Source: Corbicula japonica (lineage: Eukaryota > Mollusca > Bivalvia > Venerida > Cyrenidae). From it: a stretch of 64,000 nt of DNA. This document shows, in pieces, positions 29,101 to 35,454 of this stretch. Under the pieces are notes generated by a model. It saw only the letters and a program-made list of their open reading frames with translations. It was not told the DNA's origin and searched no databases. The stretch covers positions 2,120,924 to 2,184,923 of the forward strand of contig JAZAYU010000086.1 in assembly GCA_038501625.1 (NCBI GenBank). Direction: 5' to 3'. Within the stretch, counting starts at the first letter, position 1, and each line of letters begins with the position of its first letter. The position numbers and the translations under genes are program-made.

Positions 29101-32100
29101 TCTACAGTTTTGCAATTGCTTTTTATGTTTATAACATAGAGTGCTGAAAATTAACGGAAATGATGTTCAGACGTTACATAATCATGTGACAGATTCCCGC
29201 GAAAATTGACATTCGTATACATACTTTAATTGTTGCGTGTTTTCTGTATAAAACGTATAAAAACGGAGTGCTCCAGTAACCGTTACCATGGAACTGTTAA
29301 AGCTATTAAATCATAGATTGTGATGCAAATACTAGTCTTAATATATGATTTTAGGATTGCAGGCACATTAAATTATAACGTGTGCAAAATACATGTATCT
29401 ACTACACATATTAAAGTTTAAGCAAACAAAGTCCACGAATTTATCATACAACCCTCGTACACCTTTATTGCATTGGGGAACAGTGTAGATACGGATCAGT
29501 TGGAACATCCATGCAGTCTGATCAAGATCTACACTGCTCCGTTCAAAATGAATTAGGTTATTTCTGACCAAGACGTGCCCAGTATCCAGATCAGATGGAA
29601 CAGATGTGTCAGCTGATCTGGATCTACACTGGTCACAAACGCATTATAATGTGTATATATGGAGTAAATGGTTAAAAACATCACAACATCAACATTAAGG
29701 TGGTGCAAAGCTTGCAATGTTTAGCATATCATATCAAGAAAATCTTCGTTATTGCATATACATTTATATTTTTAATGGCCTTTAAATTATTTGAAATGGT
29801 CTATGGCATTCCGTGTGTTACAGGGGATTCAAAGACAGCGGTACAGCTCATCTGATGATGCAGAGGGCTAAAAAGATGAAATACAATGCCGAGAGAAGGA
29901 AAAAAATCAGTAAACTCGGTATGTATGTCTTTTGCTTTCCACAAACAGTGATGTTTCTAATCCTCCGGGCTTCACACACTTTAAACAACCCAACTGTTTT
30001 CCATACCAAAATGTAAACCATCAAATATCAATTCAATCCTTAATGATATGACTTCTTAAAAAATACTATTGTGTGAATATATGGCCAAGTGATAATATCA
30101 ATTGCTGCTTTTGTGCGAACATTTGTCCACATGAAATTTATTGATACCTCAGTTCCTTAAAAAAGATACAAGCTGTATTTTTGACAGGGATGTTATATAT
30201 AAGCATTATGTGTTTGATGCAGATCCCAAGCAGAGGCTGGCGTTGTTCAGAAAGCTGGAAGAGGTCACTCACCCAGTGACACATACAATACCTCAGAGGA
30301 AGACACTACCCAGGAAAGAGTACTTCCAAGGTATACACTCACTAGAATTTTTCCTCCATATATACGCCTTTATGGCATAGGCTAACAGTGTAGATCCAGA
30401 TCAACTGGCACATACATGCCATCTGATCAGGGTCACCATTCTAAATTACTAGCAACTCTTTCAACTCTTCCAAAAACATTTTACAGTGTTTCCCCATTTC
30501 AACATAGAATATCCTGGTGAATAAAGGGATTGACTCCATACAGTCATGTGCTTATAATCAATTTTTTTTTCAAATTTTTATCATTCCTGTGTTGGCAGCA
30601 GTTGTTGTAAATTTAATCTTCAAATTGATTCAGATGGATCTATGGCATTCCCCTCTTGGTCATAAATAACCTAATCAATCTAAAAGTGAACAGTGCAGTT
30701 CCCGATTGTTTGACTGGATGTGCTGGCTGATCTGGATCTACACTGTTCACCCATGTATGACCCATGTCATAAAAGTCATTTCTGTGGAGTAAAGGGTCAA
30801 AGGTTAAGCTGTGCAGAGATGACTCTTAGTTTGGTAGGATTATCCAACAATGAAGACTTAGAGAGGACTCTCAGTTAGATTTGAAAACCAGTATTCATGT
30901 TTACTATGTGGTATCCCTATATTTCATCGAGGTTTAAATTTAACATATTCTGTGCTAGGGTTACAGATATGAACCCTGGCTTAATTACACCATGTAATTA
31001 TATGTCTAAATAGAAAATAACAAATCTGTGAATTTATGGCAGCAGAAATATATTATTAGTGGCTTTGCCTTAACCCTTGACTCCATAAATACACATTTTT
31101 ACGCATGTGGAACCAGTGTAGATCCAGATCAACCGGCACATCCGTGCCGTCTGATGAGGATCTGCACTGGTCGCATTTTGGTCAGAAATCACCTAATGAA
31201 TCAAAAAGCGAACAGTTTAGATCCTGATCAGATGGCACGGATTTGCCGGCTGATCTGGATCTAAACTGTTCGCCCTAGCAATAAAGGTGTATCTATACAG
31301 GAAAGGGTTAAAATGTGTCAACACAAAATTTAATGATAAAGCATTTAATATCCATATTAAACACTTTCAGCTCGACAGAATGAAATAACAAGACAAGAAC
31401 ACGAGAAGAAGCAAGAGTTTAAAACCAGAGTCTCAAGAACATTTGAATGGTTGCATTCACAAGTCGGCGATCATATTGTCTCTGATTCTGTCATAAACCA
31501 GGGGTAAGTATTGTCTTTAAATTTCATGGATTTGTCATGCATCATTGTGTTCTTGTTGTAATTAGTTTTGGCATGAAAATGGAGGGCTGGAAATTAAAGT
31601 TAATACAAATCTGATAATTAACTCTTTAAATTGGGTTTAATTGCATGTGCCACAGGTGTAGATCCAGATCAGCTTGCACATTCATGCAATCTGATCACGA
31701 TCTACACTGGTTGCTTCTTGGTCAGAAATAACCTAATGAATGTAAAAGCAAACAGTGTAAATACTGATCAGATGGCAAGGATGTGCAAACAGTGATTTCT
31801 GCCATATCTCTTTGAGTAAAGGGTTGACCTGAATTTCCAGTTCATGGCAAAAGTGGCAAATTCACTGTAACAGGTAATATTTCTTTAATGACTTCAAAAA
31901 ATGACCTTGGTTCAAAACAAATCCAAGAAATATGTTCATAATTCACTGTTTATACCAGGACTGATATGTTTATAATTCACTGTTTATACCAGGACTGATA
32001 TGTTTATAATTCACTGTTTATACCAGGACTGATATGTTCATAATTCACTGTTTATACCAGGACTGATATGTTTATAATTCACTGTTCATACCAGGACTGA

Positions 32101-35100
32101 TATGTTTATAATTCACTGTTCATACCAGGACTGATATGTTTATAATTCACTGTTTATACCAGGACTGATATGTTCATAATTCACTGTTTATACCAGGACT
32201 GATATGTTCATAATTCACTGTTCATACCAGGACTGATATGTTTATAATTCACTGTTTATACCAGGACTGATATGTTTATAATTCACTGTTTATACCAGGA
32301 CTGATATGTTCATAATTCACTGTTTATACCAGGACTGATATGTTTATAATTCACTGTTTATACCAGGACTGATTTGTTCATAATTCACTGTTTATACCAG
32401 GACTGATATGTTCATAATTCACTGTTTATACCAGGACTGATATGTTTAAAATTCACTGTTTATACCAGGACTGATATGTTAATAATTCACTGTTTATACC
32501 AGGACTAATATGTTTAAAATTCACTGTTTATACCAGGACTGATATGTTCATAATTCACTGTTTATACCAGTACTGATATGTTTATAATTCACTGTTTATA
32601 CCAGGACTAATATGTTTATAATTCACTGTTCATACCAGGACTGATATGTTTATAATTCAATGTTTTAACCAGGACAACAGAAGGGCCGAAGTATGTTCAC
32701 TCCGGAGAGAATCTTCCAGAGCTGTTGAATGGTAGCAAAAGAGTCCAGCTTGTTGTATGTATGACTACTGTAAATTTCTTTAATTTGGCAAGCTCAAAAT
32801 TTCGCAATTTTTGTAAAAAAAAGAGGGTATTATATTTATTCAAATATTTATGAATTCGCCATTTCATCAGACTCAAAACTGAAAGTTGTAAACTGGAAAC
32901 AATGAACAAAAAAAGTCGGTATTTTTCAAAATCAAAAGTACTGCTACACTTTAAAAAGTTATGACTTTGCATATAAAGGGATTAGCACTGTATTTCACTG
33001 CCCAGTGGAAATTAGTTTAGTTTAAATTTATTTAATTTGCATCGATAGTGAAACAAGTTATTCCAACTTATATTAATCATGTTCGATGACTGCATCCTCG
33101 GTTTCCAACCAGTACTCTCGCCGAATGTGGATTGAGGAAACTGCAGGTGAACCTCATCCCTGGTGGGATTCGAACCCACAGTCTCCGGATCTGGAGTCCG
33201 ACGCTCTACCCCTAGACCACCGATCTTCCTGATCAATTAGTTGATAATTACTTTGAATTACAGATAACATGAAATCTTACTGAATAAATTTGAAATCTGC
33301 TATGTGTATATATTTGCGGTATTTATGAATTCGCGAGGTTAGTGATTTGCAAATGTTAGTGAAAATGAAAGTAACACAAATAAAACTAGTTCTACAGTAT
33401 ACAAATGTTTTTGTAATCTCTCTTGTTTCCAAGTATTTATTTCCTCTAGATTAGTGTACATGCTGGTCATTAACCAGATTAACGTAAAGTAAGAGATCAA
33501 TTGAAATTTTTTTGAGGCACTGTAGAAAAGTTGGTGAATTAAAGTTCTTTAGCCCTTTCCTCCATTTATACACATTTTAACGCGTGTGTGACAATTGTAG
33601 ATCCAGATAAGCCGGCACATCTGTGCCGTCTGATCAGGATCTGCACTGGTTTCAATTTGGTGAGAAATAACATAACTAATAAAAAAGCGAACAGTGCAGA
33701 TCCTGATCATACAGCATGGATGTGCCGGTTGATCTTGATCTACACTGTTCGCCCAAGCAATAAAAGTGTGTTTATGGAGGAAAGGGTTAAAGGAGTCGTT
33801 ATAAATAGATCATCTTATTTTGTTGTCTTTATAGTCTAACCCTTTCCTCCATATATGCAGATTTTTATCATCTGTGCCGTCTGATCAGGATCTGCACCGG
33901 AGAATTTTGGTCGGAAATAACCTAACAAATCAAAAAGCAAACAGTTTAGATCCTGACAGACGGCATGGATGTGCCAGCTGATCGCCCATGCATAGAAGGT
34001 GTATCTATGGAGGAAAAATTAATGAAGAAGATTATTTTATAGGCTTACAGTATTACCCCTCATTAAGACTACACTGAAATTAAGACAACCCAGATAATAA
34101 GACCACTCTTTCAAAGATGCTTTGTAAACCTTTTCACTGTTTTTTCACCCCAAAACTAAAGAACTCCTTATTCTAGTTCCAGAGATGGTCTTAATTGCAA
34201 AGTTTCATTCTAAATTCTAATGACACAAATGTTATTCATCTACTGTTTGGTTTACAGAGCAGTCCCATGTCAGTAGAGCTACAGTCGGTAGAGAGCGCCA
34301 GCACGCTAGGACAGAAACCCAGAAGATACTCGGCTGGATCTGGTATCTAGCTTTTTACTTCATAATATAAACAGGTTTTTATCACACCTGTGACCAATGT
34401 AGATCCAGATCAGCAGGCACATCTTTTCCATCTGATCTGGACCTACTGGACGAGTCTGCCAGCTTAATCCATGAACATTTGTACTTCATGAGCATTAATG
34501 ATTTCACAGTAGGTTATGTTTGTGGAGCATATGGCTTCATTGTTCCATATATGTGATAGCAATAATTTGGAATATATTGAGCATTTTTTTAATTTATGAA
34601 AATGAGTAATTAAATGCTATTATCATGAGATATTTTAACCCTTTGTTCCATAGATGGACATTCATTGCACATACATAAAGTGTAGATCCAGATCAGATGG
34701 CACATATTCATGAAGTCTGATCAGAATCTACACTGTATACTTTAAGATTCATTAGGTTATTTCTGATGCAACCAGTGTAGATCCAGATCAGATAGCACAG
34801 ATGTTTAAGCTGGTTTGGATCTACACTGGTGGCACATGCAAAAAAACAATTAACATGTATATTAAGTAAAGGATTAACAGAATGTAGTTCCTTTTGAGTG
34901 GTGAGAGTGAAAATTTATCAATTTTAATTTGTTCCAATAACTGACTTTTTATGGCTATTATTTGTTTGTTTTGTTCCAAAACAATGTAGCTAACATTTTG
35001 AACCTTTTATTTAAGGACCAATCAGCAGTAAACTGCCACCGATTCAACCATCGTCCGCTCCAGCGCCACATTTGAAGGAGAGGATGTCGTTCCGAAATCC

Positions 35101-35158
35101 AAAGGTTAATCAGTCAGTAGGATGGGGCGGAGGCAAGAAAAGGAGCGGTGCAAAGTGA
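2363..35158 (+). CDS. LRRIQ1: LRRIQ1-like protein, 32 coding exons, 1689 aa
   Basis: Coding exons: 2363-2530, 3230-3347, 4935-5032, 5230-5428, 6316-6461, 7229-7345, 7733-7807, 8441-8580, 9630-9770, 10502-10619, 11764-11979, 12775-13226, 13754-13858, 15281-15419, 15888-16040, 16498-16648, 17076-17269, 18057-18184, 19682-19755, 20851-20944, 21419-21592, 22734-23240, 24145-24403, 24837-24980, 26954-27006, 27698-27919, 29824-29922, 30188-30330, 31371-31503, 32673-32754, 34258-34342, 35016-35158. All junctions are GT-AG and phases join to exactly 5070 nt including TGA. Domains: acidic region 1-190, coiled coil about 200-590, IQ at 346-356, LRRs 745-1010, IQs at about 1247, 1273 and 1321, Pro/basic tail. 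Order and length match animal LRRIQ1 (human about 1720 aa). IQ motifs predict calmodulin binding; the cellular role is poorly known. The exon 27/28 junction is the least certain. The ATG at 2363 lies 5 nt after an acceptor, so a 5' untranslated exon is expected. Confidence 0.9.
3050..3229 (+). repeat. LRRIQ1: 21-bp minisatellite ending at exon 2 acceptor
   Basis: About eight or nine 21-bp units of the form CAGCAGCCATATTTACTTGTT run up to position 3229. The last unit's TTTATTTGTTCAG is the 3' splice site of exon 2. Every unit therefore carries a pyrimidine-rich tract and a CAG resembling the true acceptor. Confidence 0.88.
3460..4101. mobile_element. TIR element filled with GGATCGGAATCG minisatellite
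   Basis: Terminal inverted repeats of about 28 bp (TACAGTACTGAAAATCATGA at 3460 and its diverged complement ending at 4101) bound 642 bp. The interior is almost wholly tandem: a roughly 58-bp unit about three times (3590-3770) and a roughly 70-bp unit twice (3800-3970), all built from GGATCGGAATCG and TTTGAGCG words. No protein-coding sequence is seen. It looks like a foldback or MITE-type element whose loop expanded. Confidence 0.7.
4176..4389. mobile_element. piggyBac-type MITE copy
   Basis: Flanked by TTAA at 4172-4175 and 4390-4393. It begins CCCTTTACGG, carries both GTAGATC hairpins, and is diverged, slightly short and lacks a clean right terminus. Confidence 0.75.
6140..6275. mobile_element. 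Palindromic MITE family 2 copy (diverged)
   Basis: An arm reading GATCATAAAACTAAAACTGG through CTCAAGCATCTGAC is mirrored by CAGATGCTTTAGATTTGAGA through CAGTTTTATGATC. This is the same family as the cleaner copies at 54.2, 58.2 and 61.6 kb. Confidence 0.7.
6565..6798. mobile_element. piggyBac-type MITE, reference 234-bp copy
   Basis: The best copy in the window: TTAA (6561-6564), CCCTTTCCTCC, two imperfect hairpins each built from (G)TGTAGATCCAGATCAGC and its complement, then GGAGGAAAGGG and TTAA (6799-6802). A longer 16-bp direct repeat including TTAA surrounds it. A CCC start, a GGG end and TTAA target duplication are the hallmarks of piggyBac elements. It has no coding capacity. Confidence 0.85.
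6815..7045 (+). repeat. Interspersed repeat (GGCGTCAACATTTYATTAAG family)
   Basis: This intronic sequence shares order and wording with 24420-24620 and, in part, 16735-16880: CAACATTTCATTAAG, TCTGACATCACAATA, ACAAGTTTCATAACTCTTG, TTTTGTCATAGTTAT and AGAAGAAAACC. It appears to be one non-coding repeat family present three times in introns of this gene. Confidence 0.65.
7229..13226 (+). CDS. LRRIQ1: LRRIQ1 exons 6-12: charged coiled coil with first IQ motif
   Basis: Seven exons encode residues 244-662, dominated by E, K, R and Q (for example EEEKRRLEEEKRQKKEEEE). Exons 10 and 11 are almost only such repeats and predict a long single alpha-helix or coiled coil. An IQ motif, IQSTYRGYRVRK, at residues 346-357 is split across the exon 8/9 junction. 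Exon 12 leaves the coiled coil at about residue 590 and ends with a Ser/Thr/Pro-rich segment carrying two RPSTPKTE repeats. Coiled coil plus an embedded IQ motif is the known arrangement in LRRIQ1. Confidence 0.9.
8286..8440 (+). repeat. tRNA-like SINE copy
   Basis: TTATCAGGGTTATCCGATAA, then a diverged A-box-like GTTAGCTCAATAGG and a B-box-like GTTCACTCCCC, ending GGGGCAATATCATTT. Same family as the copies at 37.0-37.5 and 58.9 kb. It ends at the acceptor of exon 8 of the LRRIQ1 gene. Confidence 0.6.
8871..9369. mobile_element. Element bounded by ATGCTCCC / GGGGAGCAT
   Basis: About 500 bp starts ATGCTCCCAGAAGAAATTCA, with an immediate short hairpin GGGGAGCATAT, and ends GGGGAGCAT at about 9360. 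The interior has two diverged units containing TTTGGGTCACTNCCTT and GGCCCATAACTTTTTTAT words. GGGGAGCAT-type repeats with GTCCGTCCGTCCG are widespread in bivalve genomes as I recall, which supports the taxonomic guess. Confidence 0.55.
9797..9905 (+). repeat. Fragment of GGGCACRCCACGGGAAAAG element
   Basis: It starts GGGGCACACCATGGGAAAAG and runs through TTTAGTTGTTACTGTATTT and AGAACTTACAACT. It is one end of the element family seen at 36348-36450 and 60305-60550. Confidence 0.6.
9938..10253. mobile_element. piggyBac-type MITE with duplicated left arm
   Basis: It starts GCCTTTCATCC (diverged) and ends GGACAGGG. The segment with GGGTGAACAGTTTAG occurs twice, so the copy is about 80 bp longer than the 234-bp standard. 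Confidence 0.65.
10911..11020. repeat. Perfect 49-bp inverted repeat with 12-nt loop
   Basis: Arms 10911-10959 and 10972-11020 are exact reverse complements around the loop at 10960-10971. The arms contain GAGGTCGATATGTAGTTTTG and TGCGGACCTGGGTAGTG. The lack of any mismatch implies a recent event or active homogenisation. Confidence 0.92.
11020..11222. mobile_element. MITE with 40-bp TIRs and (GAT)n core
   Basis: The left arm near 11020-11060 (TATATCATATACCCTATGAA, TTTAAAGCATTCTG) is mirrored at about 11180-11222 (CAGAATGCTTTAAATTCATA, TATATGATATAAG). The loop contains an uninterrupted GAT microsatellite at 11058-11109. Confidence 0.75.
11560..11745 (+). repeat. Interspersed repeat with AAGGTCAC palindrome
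   Basis: A short repeat runs from GTTGGCATGCGGTTCTCAG to TTTTACAAACATCTCTTGTT. It includes the exact inverted repeat AAGGTCAC - 7 nt - GTGACCTT at 11642-11664. I know of similar AAGGTCAC-containing repeats in mollusc introns. Confidence 0.5.
12053..12273. mobile_element. piggyBac-type MITE copy
   Basis: TTAA at 12049-12052, then CCCTTTACTCC, two GTAGATC hairpins, and an end AATAAAGGG followed by TTTA (degenerate TTAA). Confidence 0.75.
12288..12480. mobile_element. Palindromic MITE family 2, compound copy
   Basis: The left arm GATCATACAGCC...CTCAGCCACCTGACC and later CAGTCTCAAAGCTCAAGC / CATTCGCCAATCAGATGC mirror each other. Another half-copy follows up to about 12560. Confidence 0.65.
13511..13705 (-). 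repeat. tRNA-derived SINE, diverged copy
   Basis: It matches the SINE at 33041-33229 in order: GTGAAACAGGTTATTCCAAC, TCTTGCCGAATGTGGATT and GGGGTTCAAACC. The head is partly duplicated and mutated. The RNA-like strand is minus. Confidence 0.7.
13754..15419 (+). CDS. LRRIQ1: LRRIQ1 exons 13-14: pre-LRR region
   Basis: Two exons encode residues 663-744. LPVHLEALRLKFMKECLPW is followed by KIGNEPWKLKAG and a basic stretch, then a helix ending VATLKM that leads into the first leucine-rich repeat. Both exons have good acceptors (CTTTCAG, TTTTTGTAG) and stay in phase. The Trp-rich turn before the LRR looks conserved-type rather than random. I cannot assign it a function. Confidence 0.85.
14300..14705. 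mobile_element. ~400-bp palindromic element, copy 1
   Basis: It contains TTCTTGCATACCAGATCAGG, CCGTGTAGGAAATTTCGATCC, GTGACGTCACGTCTTCAAG and a strong hairpin: AAAAATCTGTCACCTCGG, AACTGTTTTGGCGGGAAC and their complements. It is nearly identical in order and sequence to 35455-35850, so both arose from one mobile element family. No coding potential is seen. Confidence 0.75.
15462..15698. mobile_element. piggyBac-type MITE copy
   Basis: Exact TTAA on both sides (15458-15461, 15699-15702), CCCTTTCCTCC start, GGAAAGGG end, 237 bp. Confidence 0.85.
15888..21592 (+). CDS. LRRIQ1: LRRIQ1 exons 15-21: SDS22-like leucine-rich repeats
   Basis: Residues 745 to about 1010 form about nine leucine-rich repeats of 20-24 residues: LKYLTLTNCNL, LQYINVQNNRIEYV, LQYLNLSHNNLSSI, LRWLDLSHNNITRL, LHTLKLSHNQL, LQIVDVSHNHLQSV, LIELLLSDNSLSSL, LRELNLSDNQIS and LIVADNPV. 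The short LxxLxLSxNxI core with no long insertions is SDS22-like, a protein-binding solenoid. Exon ends do not respect repeat borders. Exon 21 (21419-21592) is the C-terminal cap plus a Cys- and Pro-containing linker. The 3' part of exon 18 is duplicated just downstream of it (see the separate entry). Confidence 0.92.
17298..17629. mobile_element. piggyBac-type MITE with internal expansion
   Basis: TTAA at 17294-17297 and 17630-17633. It is 332 bp, about 100 bp over the standard. The next 370 bp (to about 18002) hold a further rearranged copy sharing TACAGTGTAGATCCTGATT. Confidence 0.7.
18185..18299 (+). pseudogene. LRRIQ1: Partial tandem duplicate of LRRIQ1 exon 18
   Basis: The last about 80 nt of exon 18 and the start of its intron are repeated with a period of 114 bp: TTCTCGCCTCGGTGTGGCT occurs at 18130 and 18244. 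The copy ends in AACAAAATAG followed by a fresh donor GTAAGTATG at 18300. It lacks its own polypyrimidine acceptor (only TTGATTGAGAG precedes it), so it is probably not spliced in. Use of the second donor from exon 18 would put 115 nt in and shift the frame. Confidence 0.8.
18507..18747. mobile_element. MITE with 40-bp TIRs, nested
   Basis: The left arm CATGATTATAAACCTTTTTT, CATGCTCAACTCAATT is mirrored on the right by AATTGAGTTGAGCATTAAAA and TTTTATAATCACAGGG. It interrupts a piggyBac-type MITE whose GTGTAGATCCAGG (left) and CCAGATCTACA (right) lie directly on either side. Confidence 0.75.
18949..19495. repeat. 35-37-bp minisatellite, about 15 copies
   Basis: The unit is GTTGATATCCCATGAAGAAG followed by TGTGTAGATCTAGATCT, with variants lacking one TG or changing TAG to CCG or CCT. 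Each unit includes the GTGTAGATCC.GATC word of the piggyBac-type MITE arm, and MITE right-half sequence resumes after the array (TTGGTCAAAAATAATCTG). It is a hairpin-arm expansion inside a MITE. Confidence 0.9.
20608..20822. mobile_element. Palindromic MITE family 2, expanded copy
   Basis: GATCATTTCACTTCAACTGG and GACCAGTCTCAAATCTCAAG on the left are mirrored by several right-arm units (GCTTGAGATTTGAGACTGG) repeated about three times. Confidence 0.75.
21636..21869. mobile_element. piggyBac-type MITE copy
   Basis: TTAA at 21632-21635 and 21870-21873, exactly 234 bp between them. CCCTTTCCTTC start, GGAGGAAAAGG end. Confidence 0.85.
22158..22258. mobile_element. Palindromic MITE family 2 copy
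   Basis: TTATAAAACTGAGCATGGAA and CTCAAGCATCTGATTGGC are mirrored by GAGACTGGTTTCCATGCTCA and GTTTTATAACC with a short loop. Half-copies continue to about 22420. Confidence 0.8.
22734..23240 (+). CDS. LRRIQ1: LRRIQ1 exon 22: triple PK[DE][LM]F motif linker
   Basis: This is the longest exon (169 codons, residues 1067-1235). After a helical DMYYKFCDKLFNIAVEYRYAH segment the sequence becomes polar and low in complexity. It carries three spaced copies of a motif [NS]PK[DE][LM]F[EN]NA, at about residues 1132 (NPKEMFENALKN), 1163 (NPKDLFNNAVGL) and 1191 (SPKDLFENALKG). The spacing of about 30 residues suggests a linear docking motif repeated in a disordered linker between LRR and IQ regions. I do not recognise the motif. 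A MITE starts only about 10 bp beyond its donor. Confidence 0.9.
23254..23450. mobile_element. piggyBac-type MITE, 3' truncated
   Basis: TTAA at 23250-23253 lies about 10 bp past the exon 22 donor. CCCTTTTCTTC start; both hairpins are shortened. Confidence 0.65.
24145..24980 (+). CDS. LRRIQ1: LRRIQ1 exons 23-24: three IQ motifs
   Basis: Exon 23 (24145-24403) encodes two full IQ motifs, IQAYYRGWHVRHEI and IQAAWRGYWCRQQL, 26 residues apart. A third, IQACWKGYILRKRL, is split so that IQ is the end of exon 23 and the rest opens exon 24 (24837-24980). IQ motifs bind calmodulin or related EF-hand proteins as an amphipathic helix. Exon 24 then turns acidic (DFGDDDDEDVMNMGDEFDF). The IQ cluster following LRRs is the feature that names the family. 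Confidence 0.92.
24420..24620 (+). repeat. Interspersed repeat (CAACATTTCATTAAG family)
   Basis: Second good copy of the family at 6815-7045, with the same block order. It starts just after the exon 23 donor. Confidence 0.65.
25600..25745. repeat. Long hairpin (about 60-bp arms)
   Basis: TTTGGTTTCTTGAAAGGGTA through GTCTGGTTGTCATAATA is mirrored by ATATGACACCCAGACC through TATCAAGAAACCAAATA around a GC-rich loop CCTCGCCTGCGGCTCGGG. This is MITE-like, with no target duplication resolved. Confidence 0.75.
25840..26762. mobile_element. 923-bp TA-flanked non-autonomous DNA transposon
   Basis: Terminal inverted repeats CCGTAAATTGGGATAT at 25840 and the complement ending CCAATTTACGG at 26762 are flanked by TA. 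Interior: GGCCAAAAT words near both ends, an (ATA)n / (AAT)n microsatellite stretch 26125-26320, no long ORF. TA duplication fits a Tc1/mariner-type mobiliser. Confidence 0.75.
26954..35158 (+). CDS. LRRIQ1: LRRIQ1 exons 25-32: C-terminal tail
   Basis: Eight short exons encode residues 1371-1689. Content: a Trp-containing motif DSEWKPPATPEIP, a Pro-rich stretch (exon 26), a helix EEWGFKDSGTAHLMMQRAKK that runs into a basic segment, then VFDADPKQRLALFRKLEE (exon 28), a basic helix with FEWLHSQVGDH (exon 29), and a Ser/Pro/Lys-rich end closing with TGA at 35156-35158. At the exon 27/28 junction the phase fits donor 29923 with acceptor 30187 (LGM-DVIYKHYVF). Donor 29919 with an acceptor just after the A-run at about 30168 is a weaker alternative. 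Exon 30 sits right after a 34-bp minisatellite. Confidence 0.82.
27438..27671. mobile_element. piggyBac-type MITE copy
   Basis: TTAA at 27434-27437 and 27672-27675, 234 bp. It lies about 25 bp before the exon 26 acceptor. Confidence 0.82.
28446..29457 (-). mobile_element. Internally deleted mariner-like element, TA-flanked
   Basis: TIRs of about 30 bp: CGAGTGTTGTATGATAAATT at 28446 and its near complement ending at 29457 (CGAGGGTTGTATGATAAATT on the other strand), with TA on each side (28444-28445, 29458-29459). At 1012 bp it is shorter than usual for mariner-type elements, and only the N-terminal part of a transposase remains. It split a piggyBac-type MITE: the left part ends at about 28443 and the right part resumes at 29460 (ACACCTTTATTGC). 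Confidence 0.85.
28766..29083 (-). pseudogene. mariner transposase N-terminal fragment
   Basis: From ATG at 29083 the minus strand reads about 105 codons. TQTLEKLREAKHTS and WVFKWHD are followed by an in-frame TGA, then GRERLEDDVRSGRPKK and LLDEDRRLSVREISENV. The W.FKWH..(F)..GRE...DD.RSGRP signature and the second helix-turn-helix DRRLSVREI are typical of the DNA-binding half of mariner transposases. The catalytic DDD half is missing, so it is inactive. Confidence 0.85.
29460..29671. mobile_element. Right part of split piggyBac-type MITE
   Basis: It resumes after the mariner insertion with ACACCTTTATTGCATTGGGG and ends GGAGTAAATGG before TTAA at 29672-29675. The left 20 bp lie at 28425-28443. 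Confidence 0.75.
31074..31307. mobile_element. piggyBac-type MITE copy
   Basis: TTAA at 31070-31073 and 31308-31311, exactly 234 bp. Both hairpins are well kept. Confidence 0.85.
31929..32672 (+). repeat. LRRIQ1: 34-bp minisatellite ending at exon 30 acceptor
   Basis: About 22 units of GATATGTTTATAATTCACTG plus TTTATACCAGGACT, differing mainly by T/C at two sites. The final, diverged unit (AATTCAATGTTTTAACCAG) is the real 3' splice site of exon 30, which starts GACAAC. Each upstream unit keeps the CCAG/GAC acceptor-like core, so the array is a ladder of near-copies of one splice acceptor. Confidence 0.93.
33041..33229 (-). repeat. tRNA(Trp)-derived SINE
   Basis: On the minus strand the head (33229 to about 33152) folds as a tRNA. 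D arm GTCTAGGGGTAGAGC, anticodon arm TCGGA-CTCCAGA-TCCGG with anticodon CCA, T arm GTGGG-TTCGAAT-CCCAC. The acceptor stem does not pair well and a roughly 110-nt tail follows (CTGCAGTTTCCTCAATCCAC), so this is a SINE, not a functional tRNA. Confidence 0.85.
33553..33786. mobile_element. piggyBac-type MITE copy
   Basis: 234 bp, CCCTTTCCTCC to GGAGGAAAGGG, right TTAA exact (33787-33790), left changed to TTAG. A second, shorter copy follows at about 33843-34020. Confidence 0.82.
34639..34873. mobile_element. piggyBac-type MITE copy
   Basis: TTAA at 34635-34638 and 34874-34877, 235 bp, CCCTTTGTTCC start. Confidence 0.8.
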
Positions 35159-35454
35159 TCCGGTGTTAGTTTTCAGCTTTTATTGTAGCAGCCAGCTTCT
35201 TTATTATGTACTGAAACTCATAACTGGGTATCTTTTATTTTTGCATGGACATATTTTTATGCAAAAGCCGCAACTAACATTTTTGCGTGGGCATAAATTT
35301 GAGGATTTTTATTATTCTCATCGGGTAAGATAAAACAGAGTTACAATCACTTAAGTACTGAAACAAACTAGTACAAGAAGAGGGGTGATTGTGTTACAAT
35401 TCACCATTTACTCCATGGGGTATGGTTTTTATCCCACTGCAGCTGGATGAGCTT

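Noticed and set aside
31929..32672. CRISPR-like array of regular repeats
   Set aside because: Units are contiguous with no unique spacers, and the context is a eukaryotic intron.
33152..33229. Functional tRNA-Trp gene
   Set aside because: The acceptor stem does not pair and a SINE tail follows, so it is a tRNA-derived SINE head.
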